From assembly GCA_003797895.1 (NCBI GenBank), contig RKQB01000003.1, positions 62,001 through 126,000 on the forward strand: a DNA stretch of 64,000 nt, read 5' to 3'. Origin of the DNA: Cyclobacteriaceae bacterium YHN15. GTDB lineage: Bacteria; Bacteroidota; Bacteroidia; Cytophagales; Cyclobacteriaceae. Positions 29,848-38,178 of this stretch are shown in pieces. Below the pieces are notes generated by a model. The model had not been told where the DNA came from. It ran no database searches and worked only from the letters and a program-made list of their open reading frames with translations. Both the position numbers and the translations under genes were made by a program. Positions within the stretch are counted from its first letter, which is position 1. The number at the start of each line of letters is the position of its first letter.

Positions 29848-30621
29848 TTATTCTGCTAATTTTTTATCAATTAATTGGAGAATCTGAATGGAATTATCTC
29901 GGTACTCCCGTAAAATTCTAAGTCCGAAATTGGAGAAAATCAAATAGTATGCACAGGCCCTGCGGTGTTTTTCGCTTTCAAAAATGTACAAAATAAATTC
30001 CTTATTATAGGTTTTTCGGCCGAAATCTGCATAGCTGATAAACCAGTCATATTGCTGATATTCGGCTAATTTATTTTTGGAAAGGTCAATGAGTAAGGTT
30101 TGTGATTCGTCAACTTTAGGGAGATATTTGGAATAAAATTGGGTGATGGCGTTGGAAAGCGAATCCTCTTTGAAGTTTTGAGCGGTATTGACAGCTTTCA
30201 ATAATTGATAGCCTTTGTCCAAATATTGAAAGGGCTCAAGATTAGTAATGTCGCTTATGCACTTATCACAAGCTGCATAGTTGGCTTCGTTAAGGGTATC
30301 GTAATATGAAATTGGAATAGTGCGCTCAATAATTTCAGTAATCCTGGCATTTTTTGCTTCCAAATCTTCTATGGAAAGCCGCAAATTGAGCGTATCTGCC
30401 TGTAGGTCCTGACTGATTTGAGCATATACTTTGAGTAGGTAATTTTTTTCTTTCCGGCTTTCATTCCAGGTATTGATTTGGAGGGCAATCAGAATGCCAA
30501 TAGTAACAAGTAGAATTTCGCCCAAAGCATAGGCCAAATATCGGGTGACCTTGTTTCCTACCTGTCCGGTAGGCAGGTCCTGAAGGAGTTTTTGACGGAT
30601 TTTGCGGAAGAAGGTGATCAT
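29848..30621 (-). CDS. DUF6090-type membrane protein, array member 12 (last)
   Basis: The 257-residue protein has the family anchor, but the N-terminal segment reads KLLQDLPTGQVGNKVTRY where palindrome-free copies have KLLKENRVTRY, a net gain of seven residues that coincides with a 21-bp palindrome at 30557-30577. The periplasmic part contains two cysteines in ANYAACDKCISD, possibly a disulfide. It is the last intact gene of the array and its upstream neighbour is 251 nt away, the space being occupied by a nested inverted repeat. Confidence 0.78.
   Translation of the reverse strand: MITFFRKIRQKLLQDLPTGQVGNKVTRYLAYALGEILLVTIGILIALQINTWNESRKEKNYLLKVYAQISQDLQADTLNLRLSIEDLEAKNARITEIIERTIPISYYDTLNEANYAACDKCISDITNLEPFQYLDKGYQLLKAVNTAQNFKEDSLSNAITQFYSKYLPKVDESQTLLIDLSKNKLAEYQQYDWFISYADFGRKTYNKEFILYIFESEKHRRACAYYLIFSNFGLRILREYRDNSIQILQLIDKKLAE
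30557..30577. repeat. 21-bp palindrome in frame within array member 12
   Basis: CCTACCTGTCCGGTAGGCAG plus G. The two stem changes relative to the copies at 29806 and 35831 are compensatory (CTAC with GTAG). Confidence 0.85.
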
Positions 30622-30687
30622 AATATTTCAAGTTTTCTTTTATGGTTATCCGCAATCCTGCTAGCAGTGCTATCTAATTTGATTACA

Positions 30688-30807
30688 CCTCGGCTTCGCT
30701 CGGTGCCCGGGATTTTTTAGTGGTTAGGAGGGGGGAAAGGGGAGGCTTCGCCTCTCCTTTCCCCCCTCCTAAAGTCCGCTATTCTCGGTGGCCGAGCGAA
30801 GCCGAGG
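30688..30807. repeat. Nested inverted-repeat (double cruciform) element A
   Basis: The outer arms are CCTCGGCTTCGCTCGG (from 30688) and its complement ending at 30807. The inner arms, 30724-30746 and 30750-30772, are 23 bp each with one mismatch and a 3-nt loop (TTC). The element fills most of the gap between two array genes. It shares arm lengths, loop size and spacing with 40201-40322, but the inner stem sequence is different and G-rich. There is no T-run after either stem, so it is not an ordinary terminator. Confidence 0.85.
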
Positions 30808-30872
30808 CCCAAGGGTAGTTACCGGCAGTTTTGCGTTTATGCATATTTAATTTTCTATTGCTTAATTTCTTT

Positions 30873-31601
30873 TCATCTATCCAGTCTTTTAATTTCGATG
30901 TCCAAATCACTAATCATGGAATCTACCGATTTTCTCAGGTTTTCGTAAAAGTAGCCGATATAGGATCTTGTACGATTTTGCTGGGTTTTGATGAAATATA
31001 GGTACTCCTGATCAGTTTTGAGGGATTCAAAGTTCATTGGTATCATGCTTCCTTCAAAAGTATTTTCCTTACCCTCAAAATTATATCCTGATTCAAACCG
31101 TCCCGGCAGTATATGCCTCATGTGGTATTGCACTTCAGCCAATTCCTCATCCTCCGCTTTTAGAAAAAAATCATATTGGGAATCATAAACAGCAATTAGC
31201 TTATTTCGGATATCGGTGTTGGAAATGATGTCCAATCCTCTGGATTTAGCGGTTTCGAAGGAGCTGGTCGAGTGGACGAAATGCATGGGTAGTAGCGTAT
31301 AAATGAAGTGAGAAGCCAGGGAATCATGGTAGGGACCGTCATTTTCCAAAACTTCGAGGATCAGGTTTAAGGCGTACTGGCTTTTTCTGAGTTCATTCAT
31401 ATTGAAATTTATTTCCGCCAGATCGGTCGTCAATTCAGTCTTACAACCTTTCAGGATTTCAATTTCCGCTTGTCTCCTGGACTTCTTTTCCCCGTAGTTG
31501 GCCAATTCAAAGGCTCCATAAATACCGATGATCAGCACCAGAATCTCGATCAGGTATTCAGGCCATTTTTCTTTGAGGATGGATAGGATTCGTTTCATCA
31601 T
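30873..31601 (-). CDS. DUF6090-related membrane protein, B-type anchor, array member 11
   Basis: The 242-residue protein has the second type of anchor seen in this array, RILSILKEKWPEYLIEILVL with the helix IEILVLIIGIYGAF. The ectodomain holds AKSRGLDIISNTDIRNKLIA, the shared motif with Arg in place of the second Ser. It overlaps the preceding gene at 31598-31601 (ATGA-type), so translation is coupled. Function unknown. Confidence 0.72.
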   Translation of the reverse strand: MMKRILSILKEKWPEYLIEILVLIIGIYGAFELANYGEKKSRRQAEIEILKGCKTELTTDLAEINFNMNELRKSQYALNLILEVLENDGPYHDSLASHFIYTLLPMHFVHSTSSFETAKSRGLDIISNTDIRNKLIAVYDSQYDFFLKAEDEELAEVQYHMRHILPGRFESGYNFEGKENTFEGSMIPMNFESLKTDQEYLYFIKTQQNRTRSYIGYFYENLRKSVDSMISDLDIEIKRLDR

Positions 31602-32350
31602 TTGAGTTCTTTTTTGATCAGTTCCTTTAATTGATTGGCATGATCGATAAGCGAAATAGCTTCTGTATAGGATACCATAAAATTGGTATTTCTAAGGGCC
31701 AAATGATTTAAAAACTCTTGGTTTGTAAGGAGTTGACCGTAGTCACTTTTCATTGAGAGTTCTTTAGTTTGGTATTTCTGGTTGGTAGAGTTTGAAGTTA
31801 TAAATGAATTCCCGTCTTGGGTGTTAAACAATTCAGGTATAACTGCATGCTTAGCGAGTTCCCCTATAAAAGTCCCCATGAAAATTTCATTCGCATAGAC
31901 TTCTTCTTCTATGAAATCATCGATCATACCCGGCCAACTGATCAATTTTGCCTTTATTTCTTCATTCTGAATGAGGCTTATTTTGCCTGTGGAAAACAGT
32001 AATTCCAAAGTTCCCATTTTTCCATTGTAGGTAGGGCGTATCATGGTTTTCCCAAATAAGGTATCTAACTCATATTTAGAACTGTTTGGTATATCTGAGG
32101 AAAGTTCAAGAATGCGAAGGCTGGCCAATATGGCGCTTTCCCGAAGGTCGTTCAGGAATTCGAATTCTGCAATGGTGTTTTCCAAATCGTTTTGTAGGTT
32201 TTCCAGAATAGACCGCTCTTCCAATTTATTTTTTCGGGTTTCGTTCCAGTTATTCAGCGCAAATGCCCCATAAATACCGATGATCAGCACGAGGATTTCC
32301 AGAAAGTATTCCGGCCATTTTTCTTTGAGGGTGGAGAGGATTCGTTTCAT
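31598..32350 (-). CDS. DUF6090-related membrane protein, B-type anchor, array member 10
   Basis: The 250-residue protein begins MKRILSTLKEKWPEYFLEIL and has one membrane helix. LFSTGKISLIQNEEIKAKLI is the ectodomain motif. Its closest neighbour in the array by anchor is the overlapping gene at 30873-31601, which suggests a recent tandem duplication. A 134-nt gap with palindromes separates it from the upstream member. Confidence 0.73.
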   Translation of the reverse strand: MKRILSTLKEKWPEYFLEILVLIIGIYGAFALNNWNETRKNKLEERSILENLQNDLENTIAEFEFLNDLRESAILASLRILELSSDIPNSSKYELDTLFGKTMIRPTYNGKMGTLELLFSTGKISLIQNEEIKAKLISWPGMIDDFIEEEVYANEIFMGTFIGELAKHAVIPELFNTQDGNSFITSNSTNQKYQTKELSMKSDYGQLLTNQEFLNHLALRNTNFMVSYTEAISLIDHANQLKELIKKELK

Positions 32351-32378
32351 GTGTTTATATTTTGTTTTTTAATTGCCA

Positions 32379-32435
32379 CCCCGAATAGTCGGGGCAGGCT
32401 ATGGAATCTTCGCACCTGCCTGCCGCAGGCAGGTG
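32379..32435. repeat. Two short palindromes between array members
   Basis: CCCCGAATAGTCGGGG (32379-32394) and a 23-bp palindrome with stem CACCTGCCTGC at 32413-32435. The second shares the CCTGCC core of the in-frame elements but lies outside genes. Confidence 0.75.
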
Positions 32436-32484
32436 GAATATAATCCATCCCTCTGTGTGTCGCTTCGGGTCATGCTTGATTTCA

Positions 32485-33225
32485 TCATTTGAGTTCTTTT
32501 TGGATCAGATTTTTTAGTTTCTGGTTTTGGGTCAGGACAGTTTCTATATTGGATGCTGTATTTTTGGTTTTTATGGATACTTCCAAAAGCAATTGTTGGA
32601 ATTCCGGTGATTTGGAGAGGAGGATTAATCCTGCTTTATCGACAAATTCAAAAGGTGTTCCTTCTTTAATTCTACTGTCTTTGTTTTCAAACCAGTTAGA
32701 TAATTGGTGGACTTTATTGTTAGCTAAAAATACCCGAACTCTTTTTTCCAGCAATTCCGCATATTCTAAATAGGTAATATCAAGATCTTTTAAGTACCTG
32801 GAGTAAGTGTTTATCTCTTTTCGGATAGACTCATTTGATATTTTGTCAGCAACAAAAGGGTCATTCTTAATCGCTATAGGATTATAATAGATCAGTCGTC
32901 TGATCAGATTGGGATCTTCGATTTCCAAGTCCATCCCTTTGACGCCGATTTCATAAAGTGTTTGATGTAGGTTATTGATTTTACTTAAAATATCAAGATT
33001 ATCATTGAAGGCGAGAGAATCCGCCCTTAAATCCTGGATAAGATTTTTTAAAACAACCTGTTCAGATTGCCTCGCTTTGTGAGCCTCGTTCCAATTATTG
33101 ATACTCAGAGCAATCAGAATCCCAATTACCACCAATAAGATTTCACCGATGGCATAGGTTAGGTATTGGGTAATTCGGTTTTGCTGAAGGAGCTTTTGGC
33201 GGATTTTTCGAAAGAATTTAATCAT
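32485..33225 (-). CDS. DUF6090-type membrane protein, array member 9
   Basis: The start is set at the ATG at 33225, because it begins the conserved MIKFFRKIRQKLLQQNRITQ; the open frame runs to 33333 inside the previous gene. The start overlaps the stop of member 8 by 4 nt. The 246-residue product has one helix and a predicted periplasmic domain with ADKISNESIRKEINTYSRYL. It has no palindrome insert. Confidence 0.77.
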   Translation of the reverse strand: MIKFFRKIRQKLLQQNRITQYLTYAIGEILLVVIGILIALSINNWNEAHKARQSEQVVLKNLIQDLRADSLAFNDNLDILSKINNLHQTLYEIGVKGMDLEIEDPNLIRRLIYYNPIAIKNDPFVADKISNESIRKEINTYSRYLKDLDITYLEYAELLEKRVRVFLANNKVHQLSNWFENKDSRIKEGTPFEFVDKAGLILLSKSPEFQQLLLEVSIKTKNTASNIETVLTQNQKLKNLIQKELK

Positions 33226-34001
33226 AGGGTACCAGTTTTGTTTAGCTGTATATCGATTCTTTCCAGTGAGCGCTGTGTGGAAATCACCATCTCTTCCAAG
33301 TTGCTGATCAAATTTTTGGCATTGAGAAGGCAAAGAAAAAAACCATTTTTATAAGCTGGATCGTTAAGCAAAACTTTAATGACATCCGCGTTCCTTGTAT
33401 TTTTCGTTGCTTGCTCAACTCCACCCAATATGGCCATATAATCTTTGTAGGCTTGCCCCACATCCCCGGTTCGGAAGAATGGACCATAGAGGTATTCCTG
33501 GTAGTCGTAGCGCATATGCTCCTGATCACCGTCGATTTTGTCATAGCTGAGTTCCATGCGCAGCAGTTCATTTTTCAAACTGTCGTCAGAAAGGATGCCG
33601 AGGCTCCCCGAACTGATCATTTCCCTTAGAGTGCTGTTATTTCGGATAAAAGGATCCCAATACAACACTTCCATGGTGTGGAAATTCAGAGAATCCGTAT
33701 TGGTAATAGGCGCACCTTCAAAGTAGCTGATCATCACCTCCGCTGATCTTCCGGCCCTGCTGTACCGGGTTATGCTACGTTGTAGTTCATCGAGGTTGAG
33801 TAAGAGGTCTGACCGCAAACCGTGGAGAAAAGCCGTCTCTCGTGCTTTGGTTTGCTGTGCTTCCCGGTAGTTATTGACCTGCAAGGCAATCAGAATCCCT
33901 ATTACGACAAGGAAAATTTCGCCGATGGCGTAGGCCAGGTACCTTGTGATCCGATTCTCTTGCAGGAGTTTTTGACGGATTATGCGAAAGAAAGAAATCA
34001 T
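33222..34001 (-). CDS. DUF6090-type membrane protein, array member 8
   Basis: The 259-residue protein begins MISFFRIIRQKLLQENRITR. It contains the clearest version of the shared motif, MISSGSLGILSDDSLKNELL, nearly identical to that of member 4 (36655-37395). It is coupled by a 4-nt overlap to member 9 and separated by only 2 nt from member 7. Confidence 0.78.
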   Translation of the reverse strand: MISFFRIIRQKLLQENRITRYLAYAIGEIFLVVIGILIALQVNNYREAQQTKARETAFLHGLRSDLLLNLDELQRSITRYSRAGRSAEVMISYFEGAPITNTDSLNFHTMEVLYWDPFIRNNSTLREMISSGSLGILSDDSLKNELLRMELSYDKIDGDQEHMRYDYQEYLYGPFFRTGDVGQAYKDYMAILGGVEQATKNTRNADVIKVLLNDPAYKNGFFLCLLNAKNLISNLEEMVISTQRSLERIDIQLNKTGTL

Positions 34002-34003
34002 GA

Positions 34004-34771
34004 TTATAGCGTTTTTAGGTAAGCTTTGAGCTCTTGTATAAGGTCTTGTTCACTCTTAAGCATTCGTTCGAGAAAGTTGACATGTACACGATGCGAGCGT
34101 CCTATATTCTTTGTTTCGAATTCAAATTCTTTAGAATTCAAGATCTTGCCCAGAATCTGCTCAAATTCCTTTTCACTGACTTTTAGGTTGATTTCATTGA
34201 ATTTATCAGCATCGACCCAACCTTCTGCTTCCTGATCTATTATTTCCAGGAGCATATCTAAGTTAATTGCATCAATTCCAAGAGGTAAATAGCCCTTCCA
34301 CATTCGATCAATATATTCTTCAAACCACTCAAAAGGGATGTTTCTGTAATAACTTCTAATTTCATTGAACAGCGCCTTATTTTGAATGATACTTGCATTG
34401 CCGGAGCTGATCAGATCTTCAAAGGTGGCGTCGTTAATTTTTGGTCTGTTGGTTCGGCCAATCATTTGAATGCCCACCACAAAACGGGATGTATCTTCAA
34501 CTACAGGTTGTTCAGAAGTTATGATATCGTAGATATCCATGGTCACCTCCAACCTCAATTGGGTATCCTTTTTTTCCTGAACTATTTGGACCTTGTCTTT
34601 GGTCAGATCCTCGATTAACCGGGTGATATACTCTTTTTCCAAGGTTTTGGCTTTGTTTTGCTCATTCCAGTTGTTCAGAGCAAATGCCCCCAAAATACCG
34701 ATGGTAATGACCAGGATTTCCAGGATGTATTCCGGCCATTTTTCCTTGAGGATGGAGAAGATTCGTTTCAT
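34004..34771 (-). CDS. DUF6090-related membrane protein, B-type anchor, array member 7
   Basis: The 255-residue protein begins MKRIFSILKEKWPEYILEIL with the helix ILEILVITIGILGAF. LISSGNASIIQNKALFNEIR is the ectodomain motif. It is the only B-type copy surrounded by A-type genes on both sides, which argues that the array grew by more than one duplication event. Confidence 0.73.
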   Translation of the reverse strand: MKRIFSILKEKWPEYILEILVITIGILGAFALNNWNEQNKAKTLEKEYITRLIEDLTKDKVQIVQEKKDTQLRLEVTMDIYDIITSEQPVVEDTSRFVVGIQMIGRTNRPKINDATFEDLISSGNASIIQNKALFNEIRSYYRNIPFEWFEEYIDRMWKGYLPLGIDAINLDMLLEIIDQEAEGWVDADKFNEINLKVSEKEFEQILGKILNSKEFEFETKNIGRSHRVHVNFLERMLKSEQDLIQELKAYLKTL

Positions 34772-34782
34772 CGGGAGTTTAT

Positions 34783-35178
34783 TTAAAGGTTGGGATGACT
34801 TAAATAATTTTGGATTTCCTCTTTCAGGACGCGTGAAGCCGTCAATAACTTGATCCTATCTCTGCGCTTCGCCAAGGTAAGGGCCTTGATATATCCGGCA
34901 CGGTTTGCAAATTCTTTGACCTTGGGGCTTTGGATATCTTCATCCAAAATAAGCGCTTCCAATTCTGAAATATTTCCTTCCAGGTTTTCCGAAATTCCTT
35001 TCAGATAATTGGCTTCCATTGCCCGGTCCTTTCGGTTTTCATTCCAGGTATTGATGCTCAAGGCGATCAATATCCCGATGACCACAAGTACAATTTCTCC
35101 CAGAGCATAGACCAGGTACCGGGTGACCCGATTTTCTTTGAGTAATTTTTGGCGGATTTTGCGGAAGAATTTGATCAT
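34783..35178 (-). CDS. Short DUF6090-type protein, array member 6 (internally shortened)
   Basis: At 131 residues it is half the length of the other members. The anchor (MIKFFRKIRQKLLKENRVTR, helix GEIVLVVIGILIALSI) is complete and the start of the ectodomain is present (ANYLKGISENLEGNISELEA). The central part with the SSG motif is missing, and the frame closes with KEEIQNYLSHPNL. This looks like an internal deletion that left the reading frame open; expression is possible since spacing to neighbours is 3 and 11 nt. Confidence 0.65.
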   Translation of the reverse strand: MIKFFRKIRQKLLKENRVTRYLVYALGEIVLVVIGILIALSINTWNENRKDRAMEANYLKGISENLEGNISELEALILDEDIQSPKVKEFANRAGYIKALTLAKRRDRIKLLTASRVLKEEIQNYLSHPNL

Positions 35179-35181
35179 ATT

Positions 35182-35898
35182 TCAATATTCTATGTTGTTA
35201 ATTATTCGGTCAATCTCCTCAATACTGCTTATTAATGAAGTTTGATAACCTTGAAGTTGTACAAAGTGGAAATGTATATCATCTAAAATCAATGAAAACT
35301 TGGTATCATTTAATTGGTCAAAATGCCCAAGGCGCCTTTGGTGAGAGTATATTTGCGATAAACGGTCCCAACGTTCGTCAAGAATTTGTCCATTTTCTAT
35401 TAGCCTTGAATAGGTTGAATTATAAAATTTAATGATCGATCGGATGAGCTCTTTATTTTTATAAGTGTTAATTTCATTACCTGCAACTGCAGATTGAAAA
35501 GAGCCCGAAATAGGGTAAAAAGTACGTTGACCTACAAAAATATAGACGCCCAATAAAGAATCTATTTCGATTTTATCAATAATATAATCTAGAGGGAGAT
35601 CTTTGTTTAATTGGTTGTAGGCTTCTATTTTAGGTTCTATTCTATTTAAAATATATTCAATATAAATCCTATCCTCTGTAAGATCATTTTTAATTCCTTC
35701 TAAAAATTCTCCCTCTGCTATTTGATCTTTTCTTGTTTCATTCCAATTATTGATTGATAAGGCTATTAAAATCCCTACAACCACAAGGAAAATTTCACCA
35801 GTGGCGTATTTGAGGTAGTTTATAACCTTTCCTGCCTGTCCGGCAGGCAGGCCTTCTTGCAGGAGTTTTTGGCGGATTTTGCGGAAGAAAGAGATCAT
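35182..35898 (-). CDS. DUF6090-type membrane protein, array member 5, with palindrome insert
   Basis: The 238-residue protein has an N-terminus reading KLLQEGLPAGQAGKVINYLK, with seven residues more than palindrome-free copies, coded by the 21-bp palindrome at 35831-35851. The insert sits one residue away from that in members 2, 3 and 12. GNEINTYKNKELIRSIIKFY occupies the position of the shared ectodomain motif. It overlaps member 3 by 4 nt. Confidence 0.78.
   Translation of the reverse strand: MISFFRKIRQKLLQEGLPAGQAGKVINYLKYATGEIFLVVVGILIALSINNWNETRKDQIAEGEFLEGIKNDLTEDRIYIEYILNRIEPKIEAYNQLNKDLPLDYIIDKIEIDSLLGVYIFVGQRTFYPISGSFQSAVAGNEINTYKNKELIRSIIKFYNSTYSRLIENGQILDERWDRLSQIYSHQRRLGHFDQLNDTKFSLILDDIHFHFVQLQGYQTSLISSIEEIDRIINNIEY
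35831..35851. repeat. 21-bp palindrome in frame within array member 5
   Basis: Identical to the copy at 29806-29826, both read CCTGCCTGTCCGGCAGGCAG plus G. Encodes LPAGQAG. Confidence 0.88.
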
Positions 35899-36650
35899 TT
35901 ATCTGTTTGAATTTCGATTAATTTGATAAGTTTTTCTGCCCTTTCATTTACAACAAGACATTTGTTTTTAATATCATAGGCTAAATTCAATTCTAAATTT
36001 AGAAGCATATAAAACTCTTCAGTTTTGACCTTAGACAGGAATAATTTTTGATCAAATTCGGAAATATTAACCGTATCCTCCCTATTAAATGGTCTCAGTG
36101 AGTTTGTGTACTTAATGTAGCCCGTTTCTTTATTTTCACCGCTTTCTTCAAGCGTATTAAGAAGATTATAATAGTCTATTATAACGGCTCTAAGTGAATC
36201 ATTCTCTATTTCTTTAAATTGGCCGGTATTCAATAGTTGATTGTAGGTATTTTTTTTAAATGCCCAAACCACTCTTCCAAAAACACCTCCATAGCCCAAG
36301 GTATTTAAAAAAAGAACCGTGTCTTGAAACTGATAGTTACCTTGATAATATGCTTTACCTATTTTTAGAGCTTCGACTTTTTTTTCAAAACGTGACAAAA
36401 CATTTCTTTTATTAAAAGCTATATCTTCCTGCAGGTCTTCTTTCAGGCTCAGAAGGTATGCTTGTTCATTGATTTTCATTTTTCGGCTTTCATTCCAGTT
36501 ATTGACCTGCAAAGCGATCAATATTCCAATCACTACCAGGAGTATTTCGCCAATGGCATAGGCGAGGTAACGAGTAACCCGATTTCCTGCCTTACTGGCA
36601 GGCAGGTCGGTGAGGAGTTTTTGGCGGATTTTGCGGAAGAGTTGGATCAT
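35895..36650 (-). CDS. DUF6090-type membrane protein, array member 3, with palindrome insert
   Basis: The start is set at 36650 (MIQLFRKIRQKLL); the open frame extends to 36743 within the previous gene. The insert appears as TDLPASKAGNRVTRY. LLNTGQFKEIENDSLRAVII is the shared motif. It is 251 residues long, with 4 nt to member 4 upstream and a 4-nt overlap with member 5 downstream. Confidence 0.78.
   Translation of the reverse strand: MIQLFRKIRQKLLTDLPASKAGNRVTRYLAYAIGEILLVVIGILIALQVNNWNESRKMKINEQAYLLSLKEDLQEDIAFNKRNVLSRFEKKVEALKIGKAYYQGNYQFQDTVLFLNTLGYGGVFGRVVWAFKKNTYNQLLNTGQFKEIENDSLRAVIIDYYNLLNTLEESGENKETGYIKYTNSLRPFNREDTVNISEFDQKLFLSKVKTEEFYMLLNLELNLAYDIKNKCLVVNERAEKLIKLIEIQTDK
36586..36606. 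repeat. 21-bp palindrome in frame within array member 3
   Basis: CCTGCCTTACTGGCAGGCAG plus G, with a different loop from the copies at 29806 and 35831 and the same stem. Encodes LPASKAG. Confidence 0.82.
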
Positions 36651-36654
36651 GGTA

Positions 36655-37395
36655 TCAGTTTGGACAATTGTTTTTTTCCAGGCAGTTGATTCGTTCGAGA
36701 ATTTTAAAATAGTGCGTTCTAAACTCAACAATGCCTTCTGCAAACTTTTGGTTAGCGAGTCTCCAAAACTGTATTCCGGCGATGACCTCCCCTTGCCCTA
36801 TCATACGTTCGTAATCCAGGCTCATAGATTTGGTGGTGTCTCCATTGACTATAAGGATTTTTTGGATTCTGTAGGGCTGGAAAAGAGGGGCATCTGCAAC
36901 CGATAGGTCTCTCCAGTAATGGAGTGTCTCGATTGTGATGGTTTGGAAGCTAGCTACTTCATCCAGTATTTCGCGCAATTTGACATCAGAGAGAATACCC
37001 AATGAACCGGAGGATACTAACTCGGTATAGGCAGAGTTTTTCAAAAGCCATGCACTTATAAAAAAAGGCGTAGCAGGAATTCTAAACTGTTCATTATTTG
37101 GAGCCGAATTGCTCAATAAAAAAGCAAGAGAATCCAGATTCGACGCGTTACTTTCATACAATTTAATTTGATTATCTAGAATATCGATATTCCATATGGC
37201 CTCTCCTTTGAGTCTGTCCAAGTACAATTTTTCCTTTTTTTGAAGTTTTTGGTCTTCATTCCAGTTATTGATCTGCAGCGCGATCAATATCCCGATAACA
37301 ACCAGGAAAATTTCTCCAATAGCATATTTGAGATAACTGCCAATCTTATTTTCTTGAAGCAGTTTTTGGCGGATTTTGCGGAAAAATTTTATCAT
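36655..37395 (-). CDS. DUF6090-type membrane protein, array member 4
   Basis: The 246-residue protein begins MIKFFRKIRQKLLQENKIGS and lacks the insert. LVSSGSLGILSDVKLREILD matches member 8 almost residue for residue in the motif. Its first codons overlap the stop of member 2 by 4 nt. Confidence 0.78.
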   Translation of the reverse strand: MIKFFRKIRQKLLQENKIGSYLKYAIGEIFLVVIGILIALQINNWNEDQKLQKKEKLYLDRLKGEAIWNIDILDNQIKLYESNASNLDSLAFLLSNSAPNNEQFRIPATPFFISAWLLKNSAYTELVSSGSLGILSDVKLREILDEVASFQTITIETLHYWRDLSVADAPLFQPYRIQKILIVNGDTTKSMSLDYERMIGQGEVIAGIQFWRLANQKFAEGIVEFRTHYFKILERINCLEKNNCPN

Positions 37396-38177
37396 TGATC
37401 AAGGTATTTTTGTATTCGTTTTGATAAAGTCAGGTTTGTTTCTTTATAGGTTTTAAGATTGCTAAAAACCAATTCACTCTGATGGAGCAGATCTACCAGG
37501 AAGTTTAATACTTGAGGTTCTTTGATAAATTCTTTAAAATCGGTTGTATAATAATCTCCAACATCCAATCGAAAATTGGGAATGGATTGATAATTGGCAC
37601 CTCGCTGAAGTTTATCTAATGGGTCAAATTGAGGGGTATCGTTAAAATCAAAGGCGCTGGCCTTTTGTTGGTAAATTTCTAAAGACCACTCTAAAAATTG
37701 TTTGGAATAGTAAGTGATGATTTCTTCTGAAAGTGTTTTGTCTTCAATTTCCTGCAATAGGCCACTTCCGTAAAGTGTCTGATAGTTGGTATTAAACTTG
37801 GAAAATTTTCGGAATTCAAAGGTGTTCAGAAAATATAGCCCTAGCTCTTGATTGGTATTACTTCCCTTCTTTTGGTAATTTAAAAGAATCTGTTGAATGC
37901 CATTAGTAATATCACCATAGTAAGCCTGCAGAAAATCAATGCGTTCACCTTCCAATTTCAAATCAGCCTGAATGCCGATTAAAAGCTGTTCTATTACTAT
38001 TTTTTCTTTATTCTCTTCTTTTTGAATATTTAATTGAAGGGCAATCAAAATACCAATGACCACAAGGATGATTTCTCCCAGCGCGTAGACTAAGTAGCGT
38101 GTCACCCGATTTCTTACCTTACTGGCAGGCAGGTCGGCGAGAAGTTTTTGGCGGATTTTTCGAAACAGATTGATCAT
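37392..38177 (-). CDS. DUF6090-type membrane protein, array member 2, with palindrome insert
   Basis: The 261-residue protein has an insert in ADLPASKVRNRVTRY, where the palindrome at 38113-38133 has lost one stem pair. LYGSGLLQEIEDKTLSEEII is the shared motif. It begins 1 nt after the stop of member 1. Confidence 0.78.
   Translation of the reverse strand: MINLFRKIRQKLLADLPASKVRNRVTRYLVYALGEIILVVIGILIALQLNIQKEENKEKIVIEQLLIGIQADLKLEGERIDFLQAYYGDITNGIQQILLNYQKKGSNTNQELGLYFLNTFEFRKFSKFNTNYQTLYGSGLLQEIEDKTLSEEIITYYSKQFLEWSLEIYQQKASAFDFNDTPQFDPLDKLQRGANYQSIPNFRLDVGDYYTTDFKEFIKEPQVLNFLVDLLHQSELVFSNLKTYKETNLTLSKRIQKYLDQ
38113..38133. repeat. Degraded 21-bp palindrome in frame within array member 2
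   Basis: The right half matches the copy at 36586-36606 (ACTGGCAGGCAGG); the left half has changed to CTTACCTT, so the stem is weakened while the frame is kept. Confidence 0.7.
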
Positions 38178-38178
38178 T

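Noticed and set aside
30688..30807. Rho-independent terminator or integron attC site
   Set aside because: No T-run follows the inner stem, the outer arms pair as well, and there is no integrase or cassette arrangement nearby.
29806..38133. LPAGQAG as a conserved functional motif of DUF6090 proteins
   Set aside because: It is absent from the majority of the paralogues and coincides exactly with a palindrome that is also found outside genes in a related form.
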